The notes beneath the pieces are model-generated. The model worked only from the letters and a program-made list of their open reading frames with translations. It was not told the origin of the DNA and did no database searches. This document shows positions 24,539-32,690 of a stretch of 64,000 nt of DNA, one piece after another (the stretch's first letter is position 1; every line of letters begins with the position of its first letter). This stretch comes from Oscillospiraceae bacterium (lineage in GTDB: Bacteria; Bacillota; Clostridia; Oscillospirales; Acutalibacteraceae), in assembly GCA_902786285.1 (NCBI GenBank), contig CADABX010000003.1:62001-126000 (forward strand), given 5' to 3'. A program made the position numbers and the translations under genes.

Positions 24539-24572
24539 CAAGGCATCGCTTGGGCGGTGCCTTGTTTGTTGT
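24539..24572 (+). terminator. Intrinsic terminator after khpB
   Basis: CAAGGCATCGC pairs over 11 bp (one G-T) with GCGGTGCCTTG around a TTGG loop, followed by a T-rich tail. Confidence 0.85.
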
Positions 24573-24736
24573 TTTCGGCGTTTTCACAGTAAAGCGCCCT
24601 CTTTTTTGTTGCTTTTGACGGAACAAATGGATGCAACAGGTTGTTTACATTGTTTTTACAAACACAACAAACGGTATGGAACTATTAAGATTATTATAAA
24701 ATGCAGCTTTATTCTGACACAAAGGAGATTTCCCAA

Positions 24737-26392
24737 ATGAAAAAAATCGTATCCGTTTGTTTAGCGCTTTGTTTGCTGCTTTCCTGCTTTGCCGTTTTAC
24801 CGGCGGCAGCATTCACCCCGACCGGCGGCGGCAGTATGCCGTTGGTCCTGCTTTCCGGCGACGGCAACACCATCTATGACGAAAGCGGCAACGAAGCGCC
24901 GAAGTTTACAGATGTTGTGACCGATGCGTTTACCGGCAAAAACAATGCAGCCGACACAGAAGAGGGCAGCGACAATCTGAAGCAGTCTGTGGCCAATGTG
25001 CTCACGCCGTTCGTGCTCGGCGTTATTTCCGGCGATTACGACGAATACTACGAAAAGCTGGAACAGGAGATCACCGAGCTTGCCGACGGTATCCGTATGG
25101 ACGAAAACGGCGAGCCGCGCTACGGTACGGATATTGCCAAAAGCGACTATGAAACCAACCAAAAACGCATGACAACGCCCAATGTCAAGAGCAGATACGG
25201 CGTCTATGACTATTGTTTCTGGTACGATTGGCGCCGCGATCCGATGGAAATCGCCGATCAGCTTGACGCCTATATTGAAGCTGTCTGTGCCATGACCGGT
25301 CACGATAGAATCGGTCTGACGGGCCGCTGCCTCGGCAGCAACTTTGTGCTGGCTTATCTTGCCAAATACGGCTATAAAAACCGCATTGCCGGTCTGACGA
25401 TCGACGCGGGCATGATGAAAGGCGAAGACCCTGTCAGCGAAGCGATCAGCGGCAAATTCAAAACAGACGGCGATTCCGTCAATCGCTTTATTGCCGATAT
25501 GGAATTTGTCAACCACACCGAATTCAGCCCTGTGCTCAGGGAAGTTGTGGACTTTTTGGAGCATGCGCAGATTCTCAACGCCGTTTCCACCGCGACAAAA
25601 AAGACCATTTATGACAAGGTGCTCGGCGGTGTGACCAGCGCGCTCGCGCTTTCCACCATGTTCACTATGCCCGCCTACTGGTCCTGTGTGAGCAACGAGG
25701 ATTTCGACGACGCCATGCTGTATGTGTTCGGCGAAGAAGGCAGCGAAAAGAGACAGACCTATGCCGGTCTGATCGAAAAAATCGAAAATTATCACAACAC
25801 CGTCGGTCTGCATGTGGACGATCTGCTTCTTGACTTTGCGGCAAACGGCGGCAAGGTCGGCATCATTGCGAAATACGGCATTCAGATGATCCCCATCTGT
25901 CAGTCGAGAAATCTGGTGGCAGACAATCTGGTTTCGGTCAAGAACGCCTCCCTCGGCGCCAAAACATCCATGATCTACAACACGCTGCCCAAAGACTATA
26001 TTGCACAGCAGGAAGCGGCGGGTCTCGGCAAATATATTTCCCCCGACAAACAGATTGACGCATCCACCTGTCTGTTCCCGGACAGCACATGGTTTGTGAA
26101 GGGCGCGGAACACTCCTACTGGACCGATGCGGAGAACGCGATCCTCTATACCGTTGCAACCGCCGACACCCAACTGACTGTGGACGACTTCACCTATACC
26201 CAGTTCATGGTTTATGACTATGAGACAAGAACCATGTCGCCGATGACAGCCGACAACGCTGCCACCGAACACTGGACCGCCGACGACCCGACGGTGGGCA
26301 ACCGGCATGTGCGCAACGTGCTCAAATTTTTGACGTCCTTCATCCCCATCCTGCGCCGGCTGATCGACCTTATCAAATCGAAGCTCGGCTAA
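24737..26392 (+). CDS. Secreted alpha/beta-hydrolase (LCAT/lipase-like) with Cys in the nucleophile elbow
   Basis: 551 aa. Signal peptide at 1-25 (IVSVCLALCLLLSCFAVLPAAA). The core resembles LCAT-like lipases: YDYCFWYDWRRDP, then TGHDRIGLTGRCLGSNFVLAYL, where the usual G-x-S-x-G is G-R-C-L-G with Cys198 as candidate nucleophile. GAEHSYW supplies a plausible catalytic His459. The C-terminus ends in an amphipathic stretch, FIPILRRLIDLIKSKLG. AAAGGAGA nine bases upstream fixes the start. Own terminator; not part of the downstream riboswitch operon. It may be a Cys-dependent hydrolase or acyltransferase, or inactive. Confidence 0.65.
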   Translation: MKKIVSVCLALCLLLSCFAVLPAAAFTPTGGGSMPLVLLSGDGNTIYDESGNEAPKFTDVVTDAFTGKNNAADTEEGSDNLKQSVANVLTPFVLGVISGDYDEYYEKLEQEITELADGIRMDENGEPRYGTDIAKSDYETNQKRMTTPNVKSRYGVYDYCFWYDWRRDPMEIADQLDAYIEAVCAMTGHDRIGLTGRCLGSNFVLAYLAKYGYKNRIAGLTIDAGMMKGEDPVSEAISGKFKTDGDSVNRFIADMEFVNHTEFSPVLREVVDFLEHAQILNAVSTATKKTIYDKVLGGVTSALALSTMFTMPAYWSCVSNEDFDDAMLYVFGEEGSEKRQTYAGLIEKIENYHNTVGLHVDDLLLDFAANGGKVGIIAKYGIQMIPICQSRNLVADNLVSVKNASLGAKTSMIYNTLPKDYIAQQEAAGLGKYISPDKQIDASTCLFPDSTWFVKGAEHSYWTDAENAILYTVATADTQLTVDDFTYTQFMVYDYETRTMSPMTADNAATEHWTADDPTVGNRHVRNVLKFLTSFIPILRRLIDLIKSKLG

Positions 26393-26406
26393 CCAAAAAT
26401 CTTTCG

Positions 26407-26431
26407 GCACCGCTGCGGCGGTGCTTTTTTT
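26407..26431 (+). terminator. Intrinsic terminator of the lipase-like gene
   Basis: GCACCGC, TGCG loop, GCGGTGC, then T7. Confidence 0.9.
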
Positions 26432-26446
26432 CGCGCAGCCCTTGCT

Positions 26447-26475
26447 TTTTGCGGTAAAATATGGTAAGGTATAGA
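26447..26475 (+). promoter_or_regulatory. Possible promoter of the riboswitch operon
   Basis: TTTTGC, 17-bp spacer, TATAGA, placing transcription start near 26482, just ahead of the aptamer. A weak match; an alternative -35 is TTGCGG with 15 bp. Confidence 0.4.
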
Positions 26476-26489
26476 AAATCAAATAGAAA

Positions 26490-26648
26490 GACACGGTTTG
26501 AAAAGTTGTGAGCTGAGTAAGGAGCAGACGCCGTCTGCTGAGGGATCCGGTTCAAATCCGGAGCAACCGCCATTCCTGTGTTTGCGCAAACAGAAGATTC
26601 CCTTGCGGGGCTTTTTGTGCGTGCATCAGTCAGGCACCTGCCGTGGTC
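26490..26648 (+). promoter_or_regulatory. Cobalamin riboswitch aptamer
   Basis: The core at 26541-26570 (AGGGATCCGGTTCAAATCCG, then GAGCAACCGC) matches the B12-element pattern of AGGGAA, CCGGT, AATCCGG and a C-rich GC. The downstream AGTCAGGCACCTGCC (26628-26642) is close to the B12 box AGYCAGGAGACCTGCC. CACGG (26492-26496) can pair with CCGTG (26641-26645) to form the closing P1 stem directly after the box, as in the btuB leader. A GC-rich hairpin with arms AGCAGAC and GTCTGCT lies between. A terminator and a secreted-protein/ECF operon follow. Read by eye; a covariance-model scan would settle it. Confidence 0.75.
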
Positions 26649-26670
26649 TTTTGGTTCATTCTTGGGCGTG

Positions 26671-26718
26671 AAGCGTGCAGCCGGCATACGGGAAACCGTG
26701 TGCGCTGCACGCTTTTTT
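26671..26718 (+). terminator. Expression-platform terminator of the riboswitch
   Basis: GCGTGCAGC (26673-26681) pairs with GCTGCACGC (26704-26712). The inner stem CATACGG/CCGTGTG is capped by a GAAA tetraloop, and T6 follows. It lies between the aptamer and the first ribosome-binding site, so control is probably by transcription termination. Confidence 0.9.
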
Positions 26719-26747
26719 GTTAGATTTTCTGTAAAGGAGCAGATCGT

Positions 26748-29552
26748 ATGAAAAAACGTTTATCCACCTCTCTCTCCCTGCTGCTCGCGCTCATTTTGCT
26801 GGTGAGCGGCATCCCGTTCGCCTTTGCCGCGGACACGGTGCACATTGCGACAGTAGATGATTTTACCGCCTTTGTTGCCGGCGATGCAGCCGCCGATGCC
26901 ATCCTCGACGCGGATATCGACCTCGGCGAATGGACCACCGCGTTTACCGATGGCTACAGCGGTACGTTCGACGGCAACGGCCACAGTATCACCTATACCA
27001 AAACCAATCCGGCAGGTAATTTCCATTCCCTCATCAAAGTTCTGAATGAAGGCGGCGTGATCAAAGACCTGACGATCAGGGGTACCATGACATTTACGGC
27101 AGCGCGCACCAACAATGCCCCGTTTGTGTATGAAAACCACGGCACCATCGAAAGCTGTGTAAACGAAATGAGCATCACTCATACCGGCACCAAAAACTGC
27201 CAGTATGTCGGCGGCATCGCCGCTAAGAATTACGGCACAATCCAAAATTGTGTAAACGAGGCCGCTCTTAGCGTGCGCAGTTATGTTGGTGGCATTGCAT
27301 ATCAAAATCTTGGCGGATCAATTATCGGCTGTACCAATAACGGTGCAATCACCGCCACGAACGCTGCCGGTTGTGCCGGCGGCATCGTTGCAGCCATCGG
27401 CGCGGCAAGCAGCACGGACGTCAACCTGATCGAAAACTGCGTCAACAGCGGCGACGTCACCGGCGGCAGCGGCGACTACGGCTTTGCCGGCGGCATTGTC
27501 GGACAGATCAATATTGCGTCCAGCTATGCCACCTATCAATCACAGCCGAGCATCACAATCAAGGGCTGTTCCTCCACCGGCGCCCTCTCTGCCGGCGGCG
27601 GCACAGATGAATTTGTTGCAAAGAACAACAACCCCGACAACAGCACACTGACCATCGAAGCCGGCGCACCCACCCACGTGCATACCTATGACGAGGGCAA
27701 GATCACCACACCTGCCACCTGCGCCACAGCCGGCGTCAGAACCTACACCTGCACCACCTGCGACGAGGGTACGGAAGGCCACAGCTATACCGAACCCATC
27801 CCTGCCACCGGCAACCACACCGCGCCAGACACCTGGACCGCGGAGACCATCGACGGCAACGAAAAGCTGGTCAAGCGCTGCACCGTCTGCAATCAGCTGC
27901 TGGCGCAAAAATCCGCAGCCGCGGCAGCAACGCTGGAAAACGTCCTGCAGTCGCTTTCCGACAACTGGTTCCGCCTGACCCCGAAATTCGGCAGAGACAC
28001 CAACGTCTGCACCATGCTGTCCGCCGCGATCGAAAGCTACGGCTATGAAGGTGTCGCTGTTTCGGTTGCCGCGGCAGAAAACCCGGCCGACGAAACGGCT
28101 GCCATTGCCGACAACGGCGATATCACCTATTTCTACGCCGACCCGGCGGTCTACCGTCCGATGTGGTCCGCCTCCATTCCCGTCACCTTCACCCTTTCGC
28201 TCGAGGACGCAGACACCACCTATGAAAAGAACGCTGTCATCAACTGGGACGCCGACAAGGCGAAAGATGCTATGAAAAACGACATCGTTTCCTATGTGAC
28301 CGCAGACGTCATGAAGGGCGAGAACGAATCGCTTGAAGCGGTGACAGACGCGCTTGTTTTGCCGAAAGCCGCACTTGACGCAGAGAACAACCAGATGCTT
28401 TGGACGCTGATCTCCTGGACCAGCAGCGATCCCGACGCCATCGTTGTCAGCGACAAGAACCAGTCGTCCGCCGACACGCTGTTCAACCCCTATGTCGGCG
28501 AAGTAAAGCGCGGCATCGAGGACAAGACCGTTACCCTGACCGCCGTTTACAACTTCCAGCGCACGTCCTATGACGAAGAGCCTATCACGATTGAAAAGCA
28601 GTACACCGTGACCGTCAAGGGCATCGGCGACGAACTGCTGCAGCAGATGCAGCAACAGCTTGACGCAAACTACACCGCGAATAAGCTGACCTATATCACC
28701 GACAAAACACCGATCGACCCGACCGCTGTGACGCAGGATGTCCAGCTTCTGCTCCCGCGCACATCCGGCATCAGCAATCCGAACGATTATACGTTCACCG
28801 TCACCTCCGACAACGAGGCGAATGCGTCTGTCAGCAGCTACCGCCTGAACGTGACCCGTCCGCTGCCCGGCGAAGATCCGGCTGCCGTGACGCTGACCGT
28901 CACCATGAAGCATAAGAACTACAGCGATCTTGCGGTCAGCAAACAGCTGACGCTGACCGTCGCGCCGATCGCGCAGACGGAAATCGACGCCCAGAAAGCC
29001 CTCATGGAACAGGTCAAAGCCCATTTCTTCGACGGCATCAACAACGGCGCAAACGAGACGCCCGACAAAGTTGTCAACAACCTGCACGCGTTTTATGAAG
29101 CCATCCCCGACGGCAACGGCGGTCTCAAATGGATCTACACCAACGCGGAAGTGACCGACCTCGGCATCTCCGCCGTGTCGATCGACCCGTTCCATCCGTC
29201 GGAGCGTTGGGACAAGTTCCAGTCCACGGAACCGGACGTCATCTCCCACGAAAACCTGGTTGTGACCCCGGCAGAAGAAAACACCACTGTCCGCATCTAT
29301 GCGATGCTCTCCAGCAAACAGTTTGAACGCTACGCCGAGCTGTATCCCGACAACGCGGACTTTGACGCGCTCTACCGCCAGGAGGTCTGGGTGGACCTTG
29401 TCGTTCCCGGCACCAACCCGACCGAATCCGATACACCGGACGGCAGCGGCGACTGCCCGTATTGCGGCAAACAGCACGATAAGATCTGGGTCAAAATCAT
29501 CCATCTGGTCGTGTGGTTCTTGATGAGCATTTTTCACATGATTAAAAAGTAA
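26748..29552 (+). CDS. Large secreted Ig-like/GLUG-type surface protein, first gene of the riboswitch operon
   Basis: 934 aa. Signal peptide 1-27. Residues ~35-310 carry beta-helix-type repeats (GTFDGNGHSITY, GGIAAKNYGTIQNCVNEA, GGIVGQIN), like GLUG/right-handed helix domains. Residues ~320-365 hold a short CxxC-containing repeat (ATCATAGVRTYTCTTCDEG). At least two atrophied-Ig-like domains follow (ISWTSSDPDAIVVSD; FTVTSDNEANASV). The tail is CPYCGKQH plus a hydrophobic helix, IIHLVVWFLMSIFHMIKK, perhaps a membrane or envelope anchor. AAAGGAG precedes the ATG. Riboswitch control suggests a role in cobalamin capture (inference). Confidence 0.7.
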   Translation: MKKRLSTSLSLLLALILLVSGIPFAFAADTVHIATVDDFTAFVAGDAAADAILDADIDLGEWTTAFTDGYSGTFDGNGHSITYTKTNPAGNFHSLIKVLNEGGVIKDLTIRGTMTFTAARTNNAPFVYENHGTIESCVNEMSITHTGTKNCQYVGGIAAKNYGTIQNCVNEAALSVRSYVGGIAYQNLGGSIIGCTNNGAITATNAAGCAGGIVAAIGAASSTDVNLIENCVNSGDVTGGSGDYGFAGGIVGQINIASSYATYQSQPSITIKGCSSTGALSAGGGTDEFVAKNNNPDNSTLTIEAGAPTHVHTYDEGKITTPATCATAGVRTYTCTTCDEGTEGHSYTEPIPATGNHTAPDTWTAETIDGNEKLVKRCTVCNQLLAQKSAAAAATLENVLQSLSDNWFRLTPKFGRDTNVCTMLSAAIESYGYEGVAVSVAAAENPADETAAIADNGDITYFYADPAVYRPMWSASIPVTFTLSLEDADTTYEKNAVINWDADKAKDAMKNDIVSYVTADVMKGENESLEAVTDALVLPKAALDAENNQMLWTLISWTSSDPDAIVVSDKNQSSADTLFNPYVGEVKRGIEDKTVTLTAVYNFQRTSYDEEPITIEKQYTVTVKGIGDELLQQMQQQLDANYTANKLTYITDKTPIDPTAVTQDVQLLLPRTSGISNPNDYTFTVTSDNEANASVSSYRLNVTRPLPGEDPAAVTLTVTMKHKNYSDLAVSKQLTLTVAPIAQTEIDAQKALMEQVKAHFFDGINNGANETPDKVVNNLHAFYEAIPDGNGGLKWIYTNAEVTDLGISAVSIDPFHPSERWDKFQSTEPDVISHENLVVTPAEENTTVRIYAMLSSKQFERYAELYPDNADFDALYRQEVWVDLVVPGTNPTESDTPDGSGDCPYCGKQHDKIWVKIIHLVVWFLMSIFHMIKK

Positions 29553-29574
29553 AAACTCCAAATGAAGGAAGTTG

Positions 29575-30492
29575 ATGCGTATGAAAACCCGCTTTACCCG
29601 TTTTCTGACGCTGCTGCTGTGCCTGCTGCTGCTCGGCACGGCAGCCGCTCCTGCCGCTGTTGCGGCAGACGATCCGTTTCGCGTGGTCATTTCCATGGAA
29701 GGGCTGACGCTCGGCCAGGGATTCTATGTGGAACCGACGTCGTATAACATCGATCAGATCAACGAGCTTCTGGCGCCGCAAGGCTACGGACCCTACACCA
29801 AGCGCAATCTGACCGCCGGTATGGCAACACTCGCGATGCTGCGCGACAAAAACCTGACCGCCAGCATCACCGGACGCATGGACGCTTCGCAGCAGGTCAT
29901 GTATCTCAAGGGTGTGGCCGGCATCGACAAGGGCACGGTGCAGATTCCAGCGATCATCACGCAAAACGGCGGGCCGTCCAACAGTACCGTCCGGAAAAAC
30001 GCCGACCGTTCGCTGGATGAATTCGACTATACCGATCAGTCCGGCTGGATGATTACGGTCAACGATTATCTGATTACGGACAACATTGCAAAGTTCGGAT
30101 TGGAAGTTAACAATACGCCGCGCAACGCCGGATTCCAGGATTACGGCAACACCTATGTCATCCGCTGGCAGTTCACCATCAGCGGCTACGGCCGCGATCT
30201 CGGCTACAGCGCCAAGGACGCAATCACCGGCAAGACCGTGAACGGCTATTTTAATCACGCGAACAAGGACAGACTCTATGCCGCCTATGCGCAGAGCACA
30301 GACAGCGGCAAACGCGCAGAGGCCCGCCGTGTGATGGAGAATCTCACTGCCACACAATCGCAGGTCGACAGCGCGCTGACTGCGCTGACAACACAGGCCA
30401 GCGCCCCAGCAGACACCGGAAAAATGTCCTTTTTCCAGCGGATCGCCGACTTTTTCCGCCGGATCTTCGCGTTTTTCAAAAACTTGTTTTAA
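29575..30492 (+). CDS. Secreted protein with transcobalamin-beta/DUF4430-like domain and amphipathic tail
   Basis: 305 aa. Signal peptide 1-30 (FLTLLLCLLLLGTAAAPAAV). SGWMITVNDYLI followed some 30 residues later by YGNTYVIRWQFT follows the same pattern as the DUF4430 lipoprotein two genes downstream (SGWMYSVNG...GDTVLWRYT), so I read a DUF4430-like beta domain, here with a longer insertion. The C-terminal 20 residues (FFQRIADFFRRIFAFFKNLF) form a strongly amphipathic aromatic/basic helix, probably membrane-binding. Start chosen from three in-frame codons (29572 TTG, 29575 ATG, 29581 ATG) by spacing to AAGGA. Second gene of the riboswitch operon. Confidence 0.6.
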   Translation: MRMKTRFTRFLTLLLCLLLLGTAAAPAAVAADDPFRVVISMEGLTLGQGFYVEPTSYNIDQINELLAPQGYGPYTKRNLTAGMATLAMLRDKNLTASITGRMDASQQVMYLKGVAGIDKGTVQIPAIITQNGGPSNSTVRKNADRSLDEFDYTDQSGWMITVNDYLITDNIAKFGLEVNNTPRNAGFQDYGNTYVIRWQFTISGYGRDLGYSAKDAITGKTVNGYFNHANKDRLYAAYAQSTDSGKRAEARRVMENLTATQSQVDSALTALTTQASAPADTGKMSFFQRIADFFRRIFAFFKNLF

Positions 30493-30504
30493 AGGAGTGT
30501 TCGC

Positions 30505-31866
30505 ATGAAACGAACACACTGTCTTCTTTGCTGTCTGCTGCTGCTTGCAACCCTGCTTTTCCCTGCCGCGGCGGCGGACACGCAGGATTTGCATACGCTG
30601 ACCCAAAACGCGCTGCTGCAGCTGCAACAAGACACTCCGTCGCCGGTGTTTTCCCCCGTGGGCGGCGACTGGATTGTGTTTTCGCTGGCGCGGGCCGGTC
30701 TGATACAACCGGAGGACGCCTACGCCAATGACTATTATAAACGGATTGTGCAGACAGTTCGCGAAACGGCGCCGTCTGTTTCGCTGCAAAACGGTGCGCT
30801 CCATCCGGTGAAATCCACAGAAAACGCCCGCCTGATTCTCGCGTTGACCGCGATCGGCAAAGACCCGCGGCAAATCGGCGGCTGGGATCTGCTGCAGCCG
30901 TTTGACGATTTCAACTGGATCAAACGGCAGGGCGTCAACGCCGTTGCCTATGCGCTGCTCGCGCTCGACAGTCACAGCTACGAACCGGCAGATGCCTCTG
31001 TTCGCACGCAGTGCGTGGACTATCTGCTGCAAACGCAGACCGCAGACGGCGGCTGGACGCTCTATGGCGACAGCGCCGACAGCGATGTGACGGCGATTGT
31101 GCTGCAAAGCCTTGCCGCCTATCGGGAGTGGCCGGACGTGGCGACGGCGGCCGCGCGTGCGATCGATTGCCTGTCGGCAATGCAGTTAGAAACCGGTGGA
31201 TTTGCGACCGGTGACGCAGAGACCACCGAAAGCACTGCACAGATCTTGCTTGCCCTGTGCGCGTGGCAAATTGATGCTGCCGCGGACGCAAGGTTTTTAA
31301 AAGATGGTACATCCGTTCTGGACGCACTGTTGGCAGCCTATTTGCCGCAGCAAAATGCCTTTCGCCACCGACCCGCACAACCGGACGCGGATGAAATGGC
31401 AACGCAGCAGGCTGCTCTTGCCCTGCTCGCGTATGAGCGTCTGGTAAACGGTCAGCCGTTTTTGTTCGATTGCACCGACGTGCCGCTGACAGCCGACCCG
31501 ACTATGCCGGAACCGGCAACGGAAACGACGGCGCCGACGGAAACAACGGAACCGCCCGAAATGCCGACGGAAGCTGCCACAGAACCCACAAAAACCGCTG
31601 CACCGACGGAACCGACCGACCCGGCAGCAGCAACGCAGGCCGATCCGATCGCAGAAACGACAGCACCGGTCACCGCTGCTTCGACACAGACGACCGCTGT
31701 CCGGCCGGCAGCAACAACCGCTGCGCCGGAACCGACCGCCGACCGCACGGAAACAACGCCTCACACCGGCGACGACCATGCCGTGTTGGCAGCAGTTTTG
31801 CTGCTTGGGCTCGGCACAGCTGCGCTCGCGCTGAGCCGCAAAAAGGAGGCGCGCCATGCTTCGTAA
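30505..31866 (+). CDS. Cell-wall-anchored alpha/alpha-toroid protein, intrinsic-factor alpha-domain-like
   Basis: 453 aa. Signal peptide 1-23. Residues ~30-320 are helical repeats of the prenyltransferase/terpene-cyclase toroid type (TADGGWTLYGDSADSDVTAI, ETGGFATGDAETTESTAQIL), the fold also used by the alpha domain of intrinsic factor and transcobalamin. No catalytic DxDD cyclase motif is evident. A Thr/Pro/Ala-rich linker (~335-420) precedes TPHTGDD, a membrane helix and RKKE, a non-canonical sortase sorting signal. AAAGGAG precedes the ATG; the 3' end overlaps the next gene by 11 bases. Inferred role: half of a cobalamin-binding clamp displayed on the wall. Confidence 0.7.
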   Translation: MKRTHCLLCCLLLLATLLFPAAAADTQDLHTLTQNALLQLQQDTPSPVFSPVGGDWIVFSLARAGLIQPEDAYANDYYKRIVQTVRETAPSVSLQNGALHPVKSTENARLILALTAIGKDPRQIGGWDLLQPFDDFNWIKRQGVNAVAYALLALDSHSYEPADASVRTQCVDYLLQTQTADGGWTLYGDSADSDVTAIVLQSLAAYREWPDVATAAARAIDCLSAMQLETGGFATGDAETTESTAQILLALCAWQIDAAADARFLKDGTSVLDALLAAYLPQQNAFRHRPAQPDADEMATQQAALALLAYERLVNGQPFLFDCTDVPLTADPTMPEPATETTAPTETTEPPEMPTEAATEPTKTAAPTEPTDPAAATQADPIAETTAPVTAASTQTTAVRPAATTAAPEPTADRTETTPHTGDDHAVLAAVLLLGLGTAALALSRKKEARHAS

Positions 31867-32671
31867 ATGCAGCGCAGGTCTTTGTGTGCTTTTGTGCCTG
31901 CTGCTTTGCGCCTGCGGCAACGGACAAACCGCTGACCCAACACAACCGCCGGTTTCCGTTGCGGATACAACGGCGCCGGCGGCCACAACGGCGACTTTGA
32001 CCGAAACCGCCGCACCGCCAACCGAGACAACAACGACCGTACCGGCGAGCGCAACATCCGCTGCGGCCCGAACGACAACAGCGCCGGCCGCAACAACACC
32101 GGCCACGACCGCCGCACGTCAAACAACAGCAACGACAGCCGCCGCGACCCGTGCCGCGGCCACCACGGCGACGACGACCGCTGCGCGTACCACGCGTCCC
32201 GCCCCGACAACGACGGCAGCACCCAAAACGACCGCAGCACCGACGACCACCCAGCCGCAAACGCTGTCTTGCACATTGTCGATCGACTGCAAAACGCTGC
32301 TCGATCATCTGGACGAGCTGGAAAGCGGCAAGCGTGCTCTGGTGCCGGCAAACGGCGTGTTACTGGCGGCGCGCAGCGTTTCGTTTACCGCGGGTGAAAG
32401 TGTGTTTGATGTGCTCAAGCGCGTCTGCCGCCAAAACGGGCTGCAGATGGAGTTCACAATGACGCCCGTGTATCAGAGCGCGTATATCGAGGGCATCGGC
32501 AACCTGTATGAATTCGACGGCGGCCCGACGTCCGGCTGGATGTATAGTGTGAACGGCGTCTATCCCAACTGCGGCTGCAGCGCCTATACGCTTCAAAACG
32601 GCGACACCGTCCTTTGGCGCTATACCTGCGCGCTCGGGGCGGATATCGGCGGCCGCAACCAGTTTCAGTAA
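31856..32671 (+). CDS. DUF4430 lipoprotein, transcobalamin beta-domain-like
   Basis: 271 aa. Signal peptide with lipobox LCAC (Cys19 lipidated). A ~110-residue Thr/Ala/Pro-rich linker (many ACA/ACG/GCC codons) holds the domain off the membrane. The DUF4430 domain occupies the C-terminal ~130 residues: SFTAGESVFDVLKRVCRQNG, IEGIGNLYEFDGGPTSGWMY and LQNGDTVLWRYTC. DUF4430 (PF14478) resembles the C-terminal beta domain of transcobalamin and intrinsic factor, which closes over cobalamin. The start overlaps the toroid gene and is preceded by AAGGAGG. Together they supply the two folds of an animal B12 carrier on separate chains. Confidence 0.8.
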   Translation: MLRKCSAGLCVLLCLLLCACGNGQTADPTQPPVSVADTTAPAATTATLTETAAPPTETTTTVPASATSAAARTTTAPAATTPATTAARQTTATTAAATRAAATTATTTAARTTRPAPTTTAAPKTTAAPTTTQPQTLSCTLSIDCKTLLDHLDELESGKRALVPANGVLLAARSVSFTAGESVFDVLKRVCRQNGLQMEFTMTPVYQSAYIEGIGNLYEFDGGPTSGWMYSVNGVYPNCGCSAYTLQNGDTVLWRYTCALGADIGGRNQFQ

Positions 32672-32690
32672 CAGAAAAGGAGGGCTTTTC

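Noticed and set aside
26541..26571. GGTTCAAATCC followed by CCGCCA, resembling a tRNA T-arm and CCA end
   Set aside because: No matching acceptor or anticodon arm upstream, and the acceptor would be one base short. The same bases fit the cobalamin riboswitch core, with the B12-box motif and P1 stem in the right places.
31501..32260. Thr/Pro/Ala-rich repeats as a separate repeat element
   Set aside because: They are in-frame linkers of two secreted proteins, a normal feature of surface tethers.
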